Shown piece after piece: positions 1 through 9,199 of a DNA stretch of 64,000 nucleotides. The DNA is from Halalkalirubrum salinum. GTDB taxonomy: Archaea; Halobacteriota; Halobacteria; Halobacteriales; Haloferacaceae. The stretch spans positions 62,001 to 126,000 of the forward strand of contig NZ_SRSG01000008.1 in assembly GCF_005543295.1 (NCBI RefSeq), given 5' to 3'. The translations under genes were made by a program, and so were the position numbers. The first letter of the stretch is position 1; each line of letters begins with the position of its first letter. The notes under the pieces are model-generated. The model worked only from the letters and a program-made list of their open reading frames with translations. It had not been told where the DNA came from and did no database searches.

Positions 1-393
1 GGGATCGACTCGCTCGTCAAAAACGAGCTCCGGTTTGTCAACCGCGAACAGAACTCCGGGCTCCGCACGAGTCTCGCGAATGCGATCGCCGAGTACGCCG
101 ATGAGAATGAAACCGAACGCCACACTGTCGTCGAGTCGATCGACGGCTTCGACTTCGGGGTCAAGGCGTTCGAAAGCCCTGCTCGCCGGGTGCTGGCTGG
201 AACCGCCGACGTGGGTGTTGGGCTGCGTGAAACCGCTGAACGACTTGGACTTGGATTCGTCAGCCTCGGCACACAGCCGGTTGTGGTGCTCGCGAACCCC
301 GATCGGCTGTCGAAACCCGGCGTGGAGTCGTTCGAAACGGCGATCGCAAACGCTGGGGAGCTGTTTGATTCGCTCGCCGGATACGAGAAGTAG
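1..393 (+). CDS. Partial regulator/binding protein, C-terminal PBP-like domain
   Basis: The gene runs in from the left edge, and only its last 130 residues are visible. It reads in frame from base 1 with no start codon. The visible part matches the PBP superfamily domain linked to molybdenum-type regulators and MoeA-like proteins: it has the signature FVNREQNSGLR near the visible start, an ADVGVGLRETAERLGL segment, and a C-terminal helix after a short basic loop. In haloarchaea this domain usually follows an N-terminal winged helix or TOBE part, which would lie outside the window. It probably senses an oxyanion or a related ligand. The domain type is fairly sure, the ligand is not. Confidence 0.65.
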   Translation, partial: GIDSLVKNELRFVNREQNSGLRTSLANAIAEYADENETERHTVVESIDGFDFGVKAFESPARRVLAGTADVGVGLRETAERLGLGFVSLGTQPVVVLANPDRLSKPGVESFETAIANAGELFDSLAGYEK

Positions 394-407
394 TGTCCAG
401 TCCGAGG

Positions 408-719
408 TCACTCCTCGTCGATTGCGTCCATCCCCCCCGGAGAGAGGTCTTCGAGCCGGGCGGCCAGTGTCGCCGCGTCGCCGGCGACCGTCGAGGGTTC
501 GACACCAGCCTGATTCGCGACGATTCGGACGTGGGCGGCCAACAGCGACAGCGCCTGGAGTCCTTCGTCTTCGGGATCATCAGCCGTCTGTGCGAACGTG
601 GTGTCGATCGACTCACCGTCACGAACAATGCCAAGGTAGAACGCGGAGACATCGTCGTCAGCCAGTGCCTCGCGAGCGGCGGCGCGATCGGCCGCAAACG
701 AATCGTCGGTGTTAGTCAT
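408..719 (-). CDS. Small acidic haloarchaeal protein of unknown function
   Basis: This encodes 103 residues, mostly helical and very acidic, with no Cys, no membrane segment and no signal peptide. The segment DVSAFYLGIVRDGESIDTTF looks like a small globular fold, followed by a helix with LLAAHVRIVANQAGVEPSTV. It is convergent with the regulator fragment, whose stop is 15 nt away. The start ATG is followed by an acidic run typical of real haloarchaeal proteins, and codon use matches the neighbours, so it is probably expressed. I recognise only a resemblance to haloarchaeal DUF proteins; no function can be given. Confidence 0.7.
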   Translation of the reverse strand: MTNTDDSFAADRAAAREALADDDVSAFYLGIVRDGESIDTTFAQTADDPEDEGLQALSLLAAHVRIVANQAGVEPSTVAGDAATLAARLEDLSPGGMDAIDEE

Positions 720-798
720 ACGATTAGTACGGGGTGGAAGCGTGAAAAAGCCCCGGCGACGAAACCGTCACCGCCGATTGACGGAGGGCGCGCAGGTG

Positions 799-1635
799 TT
801 AGTCCGGTCGTGGCAGCGAAATGTACAGCGCGTCGACGATGCTGAAGGGGTCGTAGACCGACTGGTGACACTGGCAGTAGACACCGTCTTCAGCGTCGTA
901 CCGAAGCGACTCCTCGGTCTGTTTGTAGCCTGGAACACAACAGAAGTGCGTACACTTGTTGATGTATGCCATCACGCCCTGGTCAGTGCTCGCCTCAAGC
1001 CACTCATTGTCTTGGGCGGCCTCTTCGATCAGCGGCGATCGAAGGATCGCGATCGGGATGACGCTCTCTGCGCCCTCCGAACGCCAAGTCCCGGTCGCCG
1101 GCTTGCCGACGCCGTCTGAGCCGATGCCGTTGCCCCACTCTTCGTAGTCGTCGAAATCGCTGACGTTGAATCGATCGCCCTCGTCTTTCATCTGGCTCTG
1201 CCACTCGTAGGCTGAGCCGGAATCAGCCTTGAAGTAGTTGTCCGAATCGAAGTTCGGATCCAGGCCCTCGTAGGACTGTTGCCCACAGTACTGAAACCAC
1301 TCTTGAGAGTAGGCCACGCCGCCGATTTCCTCTCGTGCGACTTCGACCTCAACACCTTCGACCGTCTCGGTCTGGACTTCTGGCCAGACACCCTTAATAT
1401 ATCCCTCGTCGTCGATCTCGATCGGGATCTGGGGCATCCCGCGCGGGGCAGGCCCATCGAGCAGTTCGATCACTTTGGCCGTGACCGGGCCACCACCGGC
1501 ACCAGCCGGCGTCGTGAGCGACTGGACGCTGAGCGTGCCGGTAACGCCGAGCCCGGCTAGCGTCGCACCGCCGACGACACCTTTGACGAACCGCCGCCGT
1601 CCTGATTCTGCGGGATACTTGTCCTCTGCGCTCAT
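799..1635 (-). CDS. Rieske [2Fe-2S] iron-sulfur protein, Tat-exported
   Basis: This is a 278-residue Rieske protein of the high-potential bc-complex type. A twin-arginine signal (RRRFVKGVVGG, residues 13-23) is followed by a hydrophobic stretch, so the folded cluster domain should sit on the outer face of the membrane. The cluster boxes are CTHFCC (residues 228-233) and CQCHQS (254-259). They give ligands C228, H230, C254 and H257, and the disulfide pair C233/C256. The open frame extends to 2070 on this strand, but that part overlaps ppc; the ATG at 1635, just before the Tat motif, is clearly the start. No cytochrome b gene lies next to it here, so its quinol-oxidising partner is encoded elsewhere or differs from a classic bc complex. 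Confidence 0.9.
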   Translation of the reverse strand: MSAEDKYPAESGRRRFVKGVVGGATLAGLGVTGTLSVQSLTTPAGAGGGPVTAKVIELLDGPAPRGMPQIPIEIDDEGYIKGVWPEVQTETVEGVEVEVAREEIGGVAYSQEWFQYCGQQSYEGLDPNFDSDNYFKADSGSAYEWQSQMKDEGDRFNVSDFDDYEEWGNGIGSDGVGKPATGTWRSEGAESVIPIAILRSPLIEEAAQDNEWLEASTDQGVMAYINKCTHFCCVPGYKQTEESLRYDAEDGVYCQCHQSVYDPFSIVDALYISLPRPD

Positions 1636-1741
1636 ACGAGAATCTTGTCCCGACTGCTCAAAAGCGTGACGAAGTGCGGAACTGACGCACAGCCTCGGGA
1701 ATTTACTCTCATGCGAGGCAATTATGTGGACGAATGAGCGG

Positions 1742-1750
1742 CCTTTTACG
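1742..1750 (+). promoter_or_regulatory. Probable TATA box of ppc (leaderless)
   Basis: CCTTTTACG is centred about 27 nt before the ATG at 1774, the spacing expected for a leaderless haloarchaeal transcript. This supports the start at 1774 over an earlier GTG/ATA-rich reading from 1756. There is no Shine-Dalgarno sequence before the ATG. Confidence 0.45.
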
Positions 1751-1773
1751 ATCGGGTGATAGTATACCATGAT

Positions 1774-4467
1774 ATGCCACTGCACAATCGAAGCGTACGC
1801 CAGGATGTACGCGAACTCGGTGCGCTCGTGGGGGAGGTGTTGGCCGATCAAGCGTCGACGGAGTCGTTTGAAACTGTCGAGGCGCTCAGGGAGGCCGCGA
1901 TCGACTACCGAAACGGTGAATTGGACTCTCGAAAGCGGCTCCACTCGACGTTCGAGCGGATCCCGCCTGAAGAAGAAAGCGTGGTTGCCCGGGCGTTTGC
2001 AACCTACTTCGAGCTCATCAACCTCGCAGAGGAGCGCGAACGGGTTCGCGCAGTGAGAGAGTCGACGCAAGACAAGTCACTCGTCGACAGTCTCGATCGG
2101 ACCGTCGAGACGCTTGCCGAGGAAGGCGCAAGCGAGGAAACCGTTCAATCAATCCTCGAAGACGTCCTCATCGAGCCAACGTTCACTGCCCACCCGACAG
2201 AAGCACGCCGCGGAACGGTCAAAGCGAAACTCCGATCGATCGCAGGCCACCTCGAAACCCTCGACGAGCGGAACCTGACCGATCGAGAAAAAGACCGCGT
2301 CTGGGAGCAAATCGACGCGGAGGTGACGAGCCTCTGGGGGACCAGACAGGTTCGCAACCGACCGCCAGAACCCCAAGACGAGGCGCGAAACGTCCAGTGG
2401 TACCTTGAGAACACCCTGTTCGACGTCGTCGGCGAAGTGTACAGCGAGTTCGAGTCGACAATCGCCGAGGAGTACGAATCGATCGATCTCCCGAAGCTCT
2501 TCGAGTTCCGATCGTGGGCGGGGTCGGACCGCGACGGCAACCCCTTCGTCACCGTTGAAGTGACCGACGATACACTTTCGAGACAGCGCGAGGTCGTCAT
2601 CGAAAAGTACCGGACGGCACTCAAACGGCTCTCAGCTGTCGTGAGCCAGGACGGCGATCGCTATCCGACGACTGACGCGTTCGTCGCCTCACTGGAGGCT
2701 GACAAAGAGCGGTTTCCACGCATCGTCACGGAGGCTCGCGAGCGGTACCCGGAGGAGCCGTATCGTCAGAAACTGCGGCTCATGCGCGAACGCCTCGATC
2801 GCGTCGGCGACGTTCGGCCGCACGGCTACGAGACGGCCGAGGACCTCATGGAAGACCTCCGTATCATGAACGAGAGCCTCCGTACGTACGGCGGCCGAGA
2901 GGTCTCAGAGGCGTTCATCGAGCCGCTCCGCCGGCAGGTTAGCACGTTTGGCTTCTCGCTTGCGAATCTCGACCTGCGGGATCATCGAAAGAACCACACC
3001 GAAGCGATCGCCGACGTGCTCGAAAATGAAGGTATCGACTACCGCTCCCTCGAGGAGGACGAGCGTGTCGACCTCCTGACTGAGGCGATCCTCCAGAACG
3101 ATCCGATCATCGATCTCGAAGAGCCAGGCGAACTGGGCGATATCGCCGAACGCGTGCTCGACCGCTTCGTCGCGCTCGGCGAGTGGCAAAAGGAGTACGG
3201 CGTGCCCGCGATCGACACCTACTGCATCTCGATGACAGACGAACCGAGCCACGTCCTCGAGGTGTTGTTCCTCGCCGACCAGGTTGGGGTCGTCTCGCTG
3301 CCAGATCACTGTGGGATCGACGTGGCTCCGCTGCTCGAGACGGAGTACGCGCTCAACGGGGCCGAACGGATCATGGGAACGCTCTTTGAGAACGAGGCGT
3401 ATTCGATGGCCGTCGACGCCCGTGGAAACACTCAGGAAATCATGCTCGGGTATTCCGATTCGAACAAGGAAAACGGCTTCCTGGCGGCCAACTGGGATCT
3501 CTACAAGAATCAAAAGCGGCTCGCGTCGATCACCAACGAGCACGACGTGACGATGCGGCTGTTCCACGGCCGCGGTGGCTCGATCTCTCGCGGCGGCGGG
3601 CCGATGAACGAGGCAATGCTCGCGTTGCCAAACGAGACGGTCACCGGCCAGATCAAGTTCACCGAGCAGGGCGAAGCGATCGCCGAAAAGTACGGCAGCC
3701 CGCGGATCGCAGAACGAGAACTCGAACAGATGCTCGACGCGCAGGTTCGTGCACGCCAGAACGCCCTCGAAGAGCCGATCGAGCAGGTTCCAGACGAGTG
3801 GATGGACGCGATGGACACGATGGCCGCCGCCGCCAGACAGACCTACCGGAACCTCCTGCAGCGGCCGGGATTCGTCCGGTACTTCGAGCAAGCGACGCCA
3901 ATCACCGTCATCGAGGATCTCAACCTCGGTTCCCGGCCGGCCTCTCGATCCGGCGAGCGAACCGTGGAGGATCTACGCGCGATCCCGTGGGTGTTCTCGT
4001 GGACGCAGTCGCGGTGCATCCTCCCTGGATGGTACTCGATCGCCAGTGGCATCAACGCCTACCTCGAAGACGGCGGCGACATCGAGACGCTCCAAAACAT
4101 GTACGGAGAGTGGGCGTTCTTCCGGACGACGCTCGATAACGCGACCCAGGCGCTTGCACGGACTGAGATGGAGATCGCCGCCGAGTACGCCGAGCTCGCC
4201 GACGAGGATCTCCGCGAAGAGTTCTTCCCGGAGCTGAAATCCGAATACGAAGAAACGGTCGATATCGTCTTGGAGATCGCCGACCGTGATCGGCTGTTGC
4301 AGCGCGAGTGGCTCCAGGAGAGTCTCGATCGACGGAATCCGTACGTCGATCCGCTCAACATCCTCCAGACGCACCTGCTCGATCAGACCCACCGCACCGA
4401 GGCCGAGGAACGAACCCTTCGGCTCACGGTCAACGGGATCGCGGCGGGGATGAAAAACACCGGATAG
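1774..4467 (+). CDS. ppc: Phosphoenolpyruvate carboxylase
   Basis: This 897-residue cytosolic enzyme carboxylates PEP with bicarbonate to oxaloacetate, refilling the TCA cycle. Its length matches the bacterial-type family (about 880 residues). The catalytic signature TAHPTE is present with His140. The GYSDSNKENGF motif is present, as are the FHGRGGSISRGGGP loop (His about 598) and the C-terminal NPYVDPLN and NGIAAGMKNTG ending. The start at 1774 (MPLHNRSVRQDVRELG) fits the family N-terminus and the TATA spacing; the frame is open from 1756. It is divergent from the Rieske gene, with 138 nt between the starts. There is no sign of damage. Confidence 0.97.
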   Translation: MPLHNRSVRQDVRELGALVGEVLADQASTESFETVEALREAAIDYRNGELDSRKRLHSTFERIPPEEESVVARAFATYFELINLAEERERVRAVRESTQDKSLVDSLDRTVETLAEEGASEETVQSILEDVLIEPTFTAHPTEARRGTVKAKLRSIAGHLETLDERNLTDREKDRVWEQIDAEVTSLWGTRQVRNRPPEPQDEARNVQWYLENTLFDVVGEVYSEFESTIAEEYESIDLPKLFEFRSWAGSDRDGNPFVTVEVTDDTLSRQREVVIEKYRTALKRLSAVVSQDGDRYPTTDAFVASLEADKERFPRIVTEARERYPEEPYRQKLRLMRERLDRVGDVRPHGYETAEDLMEDLRIMNESLRTYGGREVSEAFIEPLRRQVSTFGFSLANLDLRDHRKNHTEAIADVLENEGIDYRSLEEDERVDLLTEAILQNDPIIDLEEPGELGDIAERVLDRFVALGEWQKEYGVPAIDTYCISMTDEPSHVLEVLFLADQVGVVSLPDHCGIDVAPLLETEYALNGAERIMGTLFENEAYSMAVDARGNTQEIMLGYSDSNKENGFLAANWDLYKNQKRLASITNEHDVTMRLFHGRGGSISRGGGPMNEAMLALPNETVTGQIKFTEQGEAIAEKYGSPRIAERELEQMLDAQVRARQNALEEPIEQVPDEWMDAMDTMAAAARQTYRNLLQRPGFVRYFEQATPITVIEDLNLGSRPASRSGERTVEDLRAIPWVFSWTQSRCILPGWYSIASGINAYLEDGGDIETLQNMYGEWAFFRTTLDNATQALARTEMEIAAEYAELADEDLREEFFPELKSEYEETVDIVLEIADRDRLLQREWLQESLDRRNPYVDPLNILQTHLLDQTHRTEAEERTLRLTVNGIAAGMKNTG

Positions 4468-4531
4468 TCGGCTTGGGGCCGAAACGGCATACGGCCCGCA
4501 GGGGAGTTACGATCACCGTTTGTGCGGTCGA

Positions 4532-4873
4532 TCAGGACGGCAGCGGACAGAGGCTTGCGGTGAACGCAACGACCTCGTCGGTCTCATTTCTCGCGCCGTG
4601 GGCGACACCGCGATCGTGCAGAATCACGCCCGGAGCATCGATCGCTGCTTCGGTTTCGCCGTCACCGTCATCTTGGATCACAGTGACTGTCCCAGAGACG
4701 ATGTGAAAGACGTTCGTGCTGTCTGCGTGTTCGTGTGTGTCCAGTTCCGCACCCGGACCCAACGCAAACAGCTTGACGAGCACGTCCTCACGAACCACCA
4801 GTTCGGCGGTTTCGATGTCGCCGTCGTCGGGGTTCAGTTCAGCCAGCGCGTTCTCGAGTCGATCGAGCGTCAT
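4532..4873 (-). CDS. Small single-domain cupin
   Basis: This 113-residue protein is a single cupin barrel. The metal-binding first motif reads GAELDTHEHADSTNVFHIVSG, with two His and the conserved Gly, and the second half carries DAPGVILHDRGVAHGARN. Small cupins of this type bind a metal or small ligand, and many are sugar or aromatic-acid dioxygenase relatives or mere sensors, so the substrate cannot be read from the sequence. A start two codons upstream (GTG at 4879) is possible but ATG 4873 is preferred. It is convergent with ppc, whose stop is 64 nt away. Confidence 0.8.
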   Translation of the reverse strand: MTLDRLENALAELNPDDGDIETAELVVREDVLVKLFALGPGAELDTHEHADSTNVFHIVSGTVTVIQDDGDGETEAAIDAPGVILHDRGVAHGARNETDEVVAFTASLCPLPS

Positions 4874-5039
4874 ACCCACAGATCCGATCGACGGCTACAA
4901 AAGATCGACGGGTCGATCGAAATGCAATCAGCACGTACGCTCACTGGTCAGTACGAGCGCGATTTGACAAAAAGCGTATCGAGAATCCGAGGGCCGTGTC
5001 AGCGGGATGTCCAACAGCGTAGTCAGCGATCGTAGCTAC

Positions 5040-5870
5040 TTACCGGCCGCCAGCATTCGAGTCTTCGGGGGCGTTACCGTGACGATCGTCGGCTTCATCG
5101 TCTTCGTCTTCTGCGTCATCGTCGTCCGCTTCGTCCGCTTCGTCTTCTGCGTCGTCTTCTTCCTCGGCGTCCGCTTCGTCTTCAGCTTCGGCTTCTTCGC
5201 CCTCCTCAGCGTCCTCTTCGCCCTCCTCGGCGTCCGCTTCGTCTTCAGCTTCTTCGTCCGCTTCGGCGTCGTCGTCTTCCGCATCGTCGCTGTCAGACGC
5301 GACATCACTCACAGCCGGACCGAGTTGATCGAGGTCACCATCCAGGAACGAATTGATGAGTTGGTGAATCTGGCTCACGTGATCGGGAACCTGGTCGGGC
5401 ATGTCGCTCGGTGGTCCAGCGTGGTCGGGTCGATCGGACGCGGTTTCGTTGTCCTCGTCAGTTTCGTTCTCGTCGCTTTCGTCGCTCTCGTCAGCCTCGT
5501 CGCTTTCGTCGTCGACCTCGACGAGCTCGCCGTCTTCGATCGCGTACGTTAGATCGGTCGTCTCCCCGTCAGCCGTGATCGAGACCGTCACCGATTCGTC
5601 ATCGATCACGCTGGCAGGCACGTCGAACGCGATCGTCCCGTTCTCGTCGGTCGTGCCGACCTGCTCACCGTTCACGCTCACGTTCGCGCCTTCAACTGCG
5701 CTGTCATTCGCCGTTATCGTCGCGGTCACGGTGCCGTTCTCGTAGCTCGCGTCGATCGACAGCTGTTCTGTGTCGTCGTCTGCCGCAGCGGTCTGTGCCG
5801 CGCCGGCCGCCGATGCGGCGACGAGCAACAGTGCGGCCAAGCCGATCGCAAGCAGTTGTGTTCGTTTCAT
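5040..5870 (-). CDS. Secreted protein with Ig-like domain and long acidic tail
   Basis: This 276-residue exported protein has a Sec-type signal (MKRTQLLAIGLAALLLVAASA, cleavage likely after an Ala around 25-30) and no lipobox Cys. Residues about 38-118 look like a beta-sandwich of the carboxypeptidase-regulatory/Ig type, with the GANVSVNGEQVGTTDENGT pattern. From about residue 118 the chain is almost wholly Asp, Glu, Ala and Ser. An isolated helical insert (DHVSQIHQLINSFLDGDLDQLG) sits in the middle, and the chain ends with a short His/Gly/Arg tip. The acidic repeats come from iterated GAxGAx codons. It is probably a cell-surface or extracellular protein; no enzymatic motif is visible. Confidence 0.8.
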   Translation of the reverse strand: MKRTQLLAIGLAALLLVAASAAGAAQTAAADDDTEQLSIDASYENGTVTATITANDSAVEGANVSVNGEQVGTTDENGTIAFDVPASVIDDESVTVSITADGETTDLTYAIEDGELVEVDDESDEADESDESDENETDEDNETASDRPDHAGPPSDMPDQVPDHVSQIHQLINSFLDGDLDQLGPAVSDVASDSDDAEDDDAEADEEAEDEADAEEGEEDAEEGEEAEAEDEADAEEEDDAEDEADEADDDDAEDEDDEADDRHGNAPEDSNAGGR

Positions 5871-6087
5871 TGCAGTCGGACCCTGTCGGTCACACCCCTT
5901 TAATCAGATTAGCCGTCGCGTCGGATTCATCAATGTTAGGCCGTATTTCGGCCGATTAACCCGAATTAATCCGGATTGTGGATCCAAACAGCGGTGGTGC
6001 GGCGTTGGCCCGGCGTTCGGTCACCCGCGGAGTGTCGCGTGCGTTAACTGATCGCCCCGTACCGACCAGCGCGACAACCCAGCGCGG

Positions 6088-6420
6088 CTACGCAGTCCCG
6101 AGCAACTCCTCGGCGACGATCGCCGGCTCCAACAGCTCGGGATCGACAGCCAAATCGGCCTGTCCCCGTGCGAACTCCGGGAGACTCTCGTCGGCGTACA
6201 CAACAATCCGAACCTCGGGGTTCAGCTCCTTTGCGACCGGGATCCCTGTCGCCTCCGAGACGTCGGTGAACACGAGAATCGACGCGTCATCGATCCCGGC
6301 CGATTCGAGGGTAGCAGTGGAGACAACGTCTGCGATTCGGGTGATCGACGCGCCTTCGGCCGCCAGCGCGTCGCCGATGCCGTTGACGTCGGGGCCGGCG
6401 ATGATCGCGTTCACGGTCAT
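6088..6420 (-). CDS. Small conserved partner of GMP synthase (unknown function)
   Basis: This 110-residue protein starts at 6420 and overlaps the guaA stop by 4 nt (ATGA), so it is translationally coupled to guaA and is the third gene of the pyrG-guaA operon. The sequence alternates beta and alpha: [21 protein letters not shown], then [19 protein letters not shown] and [20 protein letters not shown]. This suggests a Rossmann or receiver-like fold without an obvious active site. Haloarchaeal relatives have sometimes been labelled CTP synthetase, but it is far too short and lacks CTP synthase motifs. A role in purine or pyrimidine nucleotide supply is inferred from position only. Confidence 0.75.
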   Translation of the reverse strand: MTVNAIIAGPDVNGIGDALAAEGASITRIADVVSTATLESAGIDDASILVFTDVSEATGIPVAKELNPEVRIVVYADESLPEFARGQADLAVDPELLEPAIVAEELLGTA

Positions 6421-7334
6421 TCGTACTCGATTGTCGCCGGTGGTTTGTGCGTCACGTCGTAGACGACCCGGGCGACGTTGTCGTTCGTTCCCGTAATCCG
6501 ACTCTGAATACGCTGGAGGACGTCCCACGGCAACTCCTGGGCGCGGGCGGTCATCCCGTCACGGGACTCCACCGATCGCACCGAGACGATCCAGCCGTGA
6601 ACCCGGTTGTCGCCTTTGACGCCGGTTCCCTTCCCGATAACTGCAGCGAACGCCTGCCACGGGTCGTGGTCCGCAAGCTCGTCTTCGACGACGTGACACG
6701 CCTCGCGGGCGACCGCGACCTTCTCGGGTGTCACCTCCCCAAGCACCCGAACTGCGAGTCCCGGCCCGGGGAACGGCATCCGCTCGGAGATGATCTCCTC
6801 CAATCCGAGTTTGCGGGCGACCTCGCGGACCTCGTCCTTGTAGAGGTCACGAACGGGTTCGACAATTCCCTCGAAGTCGACGATCTCGGGGAGCCCGCCG
6901 ACGTTGTGGTGTGATTTAATGCCGCCCTCGCTTTCGATCCGATCGGGATAGATCGTCCCCTGGACGAGATACGTCGCATCGAGTTCCTTGGCTTCGCGTT
7001 CGAACTCGCGGATGAACCCTTCACCGATGACCGATCGCTTCTCCTCGGGATCGGTCACGCCTTCAAGCGCCTCAAAGAACCGATCGCGGGCGTCGATGAT
7101 CTGGAGGCTCTCCATGAACGAGAACGTCGCTGCGATCTGTTCGGTCTCGCCTTTTCGCATGAGCCCCGTGTCGATGTAAATCGGGGTGAGCTTGTCGCCG
7201 ATCGCCTCGTAGGCGAGCGTTGCGGCGACTGAGGAGTCGACCCCGCCCGACAGGGCGATGATCGCTCGTTCGTCGCCGATCTGTGCTTCGATCTCTGCGG
7301 TTGCCTCGTCGATGAATTCGTCTACGTCTACCAT
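6417..7334 (-). CDS. guaA: GMP synthase, ATP-pyrophosphatase (PPase) subunit B
   Basis: This 305-residue protein is the ATP-PPase plus dimerisation half of GMP synthase, which converts XMP to GMP with ammonia from a separate glutaminase subunit. Archaea split the two activities, and no amidotransferase domain is present here. The PP-loop SGGVDSS lies at residues 29-35. The [16 protein letters not shown] segment and the C-terminal KPPATIEYE, which forms part of the XMP site, are intact. It lies 21 nt after pyrG and overlaps the next small gene by 4 nt, so all three are probably one transcript. The glutaminase subunit is not in this window. Confidence 0.95.
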   Translation of the reverse strand: MVDVDEFIDEATAEIEAQIGDERAIIALSGGVDSSVAATLAYEAIGDKLTPIYIDTGLMRKGETEQIAATFSFMESLQIIDARDRFFEALEGVTDPEEKRSVIGEGFIREFEREAKELDATYLVQGTIYPDRIESEGGIKSHHNVGGLPEIVDFEGIVEPVRDLYKDEVREVARKLGLEEIISERMPFPGPGLAVRVLGEVTPEKVAVAREACHVVEDELADHDPWQAFAAVIGKGTGVKGDNRVHGWIVSVRSVESRDGMTARAQELPWDVLQRIQSRITGTNDNVARVVYDVTHKPPATIEYE

Positions 7335-7355
7335 GATATGATCTGATCGTCGATG

Positions 7356-9026
7356 TTACAGCTGAATCCCTGTGCTCGCATCGTCCGCCGCGGTGGCTGG
7401 CTGCTCGGCCTGTTCGAGTACCGCCTCAATGAACCCGACGAACGGCGGACTCGCCCGATCGGGCCGGGAGCGGAACTCCGGGTGGAACTGGGTTCCGAAA
7501 AAGAACGGGTGACCATCTCGTTCGAGAATTTCCATCCGTCGGCCGGCGGTCCCCGAGAAGGTCAGCCCGTCGGCAGCCAGTTCGTCGATGTATTGCGGAT
7601 TGACCTCGTAGCGGTGGCGGTGTCGCTCGACACAGTGATCGGCGTCGTACACCGACGCGGCGAGCGTGCCTGGCTCGATCGTCGTCTCGTGCGCGCCAAG
7701 GCGCATCGTCCCGCCCATATCGTCCAGTTCGTGTTGCTCGGGAAGCAGGTCGATCACGGGATACGGGGTGTCAGCGTCGATCTCCGCGGAGTGGGCGTCC
7801 GTCCATCCGAGGACATTTCGCGCGTGTTCGATCACCGCCATCTGGAACCCGAGGCACAGGCCGAGGAATGGGATATCGTTTTCACGGGCGTAGCGGATCG
7901 CTTCGATCTTGCCCTCCGTGCCACGAGAGCCGAACCCGCCGGGAACGACGACACCGTCGGCCTCCTGGAGTCGTTCTGTGTGGTGATCGCGCATCTCGTC
8001 GGAGTCGACCCACAGCACGTTCACCTCAGATCGACACTCGATTCCAGCGTGTTTCAGTGCCTCGTGAATCGACATATACGCATCCTCGAGGGCGTACTTG
8101 CCGACGAGCGCCACGTCGACGGATTTGGTCCGATCGCGCGTGACGAGTTCGCGCCACCGCTGTGAGCGATCGGCCGCTGGCAGCGCTTCGTCGGCGATCT
8201 CGAGTCGGTCCATCACGTACTCGTCGAGTCCCTCTTCTTCGACCATGAGCGGAACGTGATAGATGTCTGGAACGTCGGGGTTCGAAAACACCGCCTCGGT
8301 CGGCACGTCACAAAAGCGCGCGATCTTGGTCTTTGTCGCTGCGTCGAGTTTATCCGCACAGCGACCGACGAGGATGTCTGGCTGGAGGCCGATCGATCGC
8401 AGCTCTTTGACGGAGTGTTGGGTCGGTTTTGTTTTCTGCTCGCCGTTTTTCGAGTACGGAACGAGCGTCACGTGCGTAAAGAGGATGTCCTCGGGATCCT
8501 CCTCGCTTGCGAACTGTCTGAGCGCCTCCAAGAACGGCATCGACTCGATGTCTCCCACGGTGCCGCCGATCTCGACGATGCAGACATCGGTCCCCTCGGC
8601 GGCCTCGCGGATGCGCCGTTTGATGTCGTCGGTGACGTGTGGGATGATCTGGACGGTCTTGCCGAGGTAGTCGCCGGCGCGCTCGGCTTCGATCACGCTC
8701 TGGTATGTTTTCCCGGTGGTGACGTTGTGATCGGAGGTCATGTCGATCCCGAGGAAGCGCTCGTAGTTCCCCAGATCGAGATCGACCTCACCGCCGTCTT
8801 TCAAGACGTACACCTCGCCGTGCTCGTAGGGATTCATCGTCCCTGCGTCAACGTTGAGGTACGGATCGACCTTCACCGCGGTGACGTCGAATCCAGCGTT
8901 CGCGAGCAATCGGCCAGTGCTCGCGGCTGTGATTCCCTTGCCGAGTCCGGACATCACACCTCCCGTTACAAAAACGAACTTGCGACCCAGTGTCGGGTCG
9001 TACCCCGTGTCGGGTTCCGTCGGCAT
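7356..9026 (-). CDS. pyrG: CTP synthase
   Basis: This 556-residue enzyme makes CTP from UTP, ATP and glutamine. The N-terminal synthetase domain opens with [21 protein letters not shown], its P-loop. The C-terminal class I glutamine amidotransferase domain has the nucleophile motif GLCLGFQMA and the FHPEFRSRP end with the catalytic His-Glu. Length and motif order are normal. The start is taken at 9026; the frame extends five codons further, but this ATG precedes the conserved segment. A TATA-like TTATATTC lies about 50 nt upstream. It heads the operon with guaA. Confidence 0.97.
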   Translation of the reverse strand: MPTEPDTGYDPTLGRKFVFVTGGVMSGLGKGITAASTGRLLANAGFDVTAVKVDPYLNVDAGTMNPYEHGEVYVLKDGGEVDLDLGNYERFLGIDMTSDHNVTTGKTYQSVIEAERAGDYLGKTVQIIPHVTDDIKRRIREAAEGTDVCIVEIGGTVGDIESMPFLEALRQFASEEDPEDILFTHVTLVPYSKNGEQKTKPTQHSVKELRSIGLQPDILVGRCADKLDAATKTKIARFCDVPTEAVFSNPDVPDIYHVPLMVEEEGLDEYVMDRLEIADEALPAADRSQRWRELVTRDRTKSVDVALVGKYALEDAYMSIHEALKHAGIECRSEVNVLWVDSDEMRDHHTERLQEADGVVVPGGFGSRGTEGKIEAIRYARENDIPFLGLCLGFQMAVIEHARNVLGWTDAHSAEIDADTPYPVIDLLPEQHELDDMGGTMRLGAHETTIEPGTLAASVYDADHCVERHRHRYEVNPQYIDELAADGLTFSGTAGRRMEILERDGHPFFFGTQFHPEFRSRPDRASPPFVGFIEAVLEQAEQPATAADDASTGIQL

Positions 9027-9199
9027 ACTGACTGTGCGCAAGGATAGGGCAAAACCGTTTCGAACGAGACAGAATATAACGAACGAATCGTTTGGAGTTG
9101 TCTCTGTGTCGACGGCCTGGTTCTTTCTCCGAACCGATCGAATCGCGGTGTATGAGACTGCTCTCTGAGCGATCGATCGCCGCAGGCTCGATGAGCACG

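Noticed and set aside
1636-2070. Upstream extension of the Rieske frame to 2070
   Set aside because: It overlaps the ppc start on the other strand and precedes a clear Tat signal; it looks like antisense of ppc.
2905-3891. Long minus-strand frame opposite ppc (328 codons)
   Set aside because: It is a shadow frame of a conserved gene; no protein family is recognisable in it.
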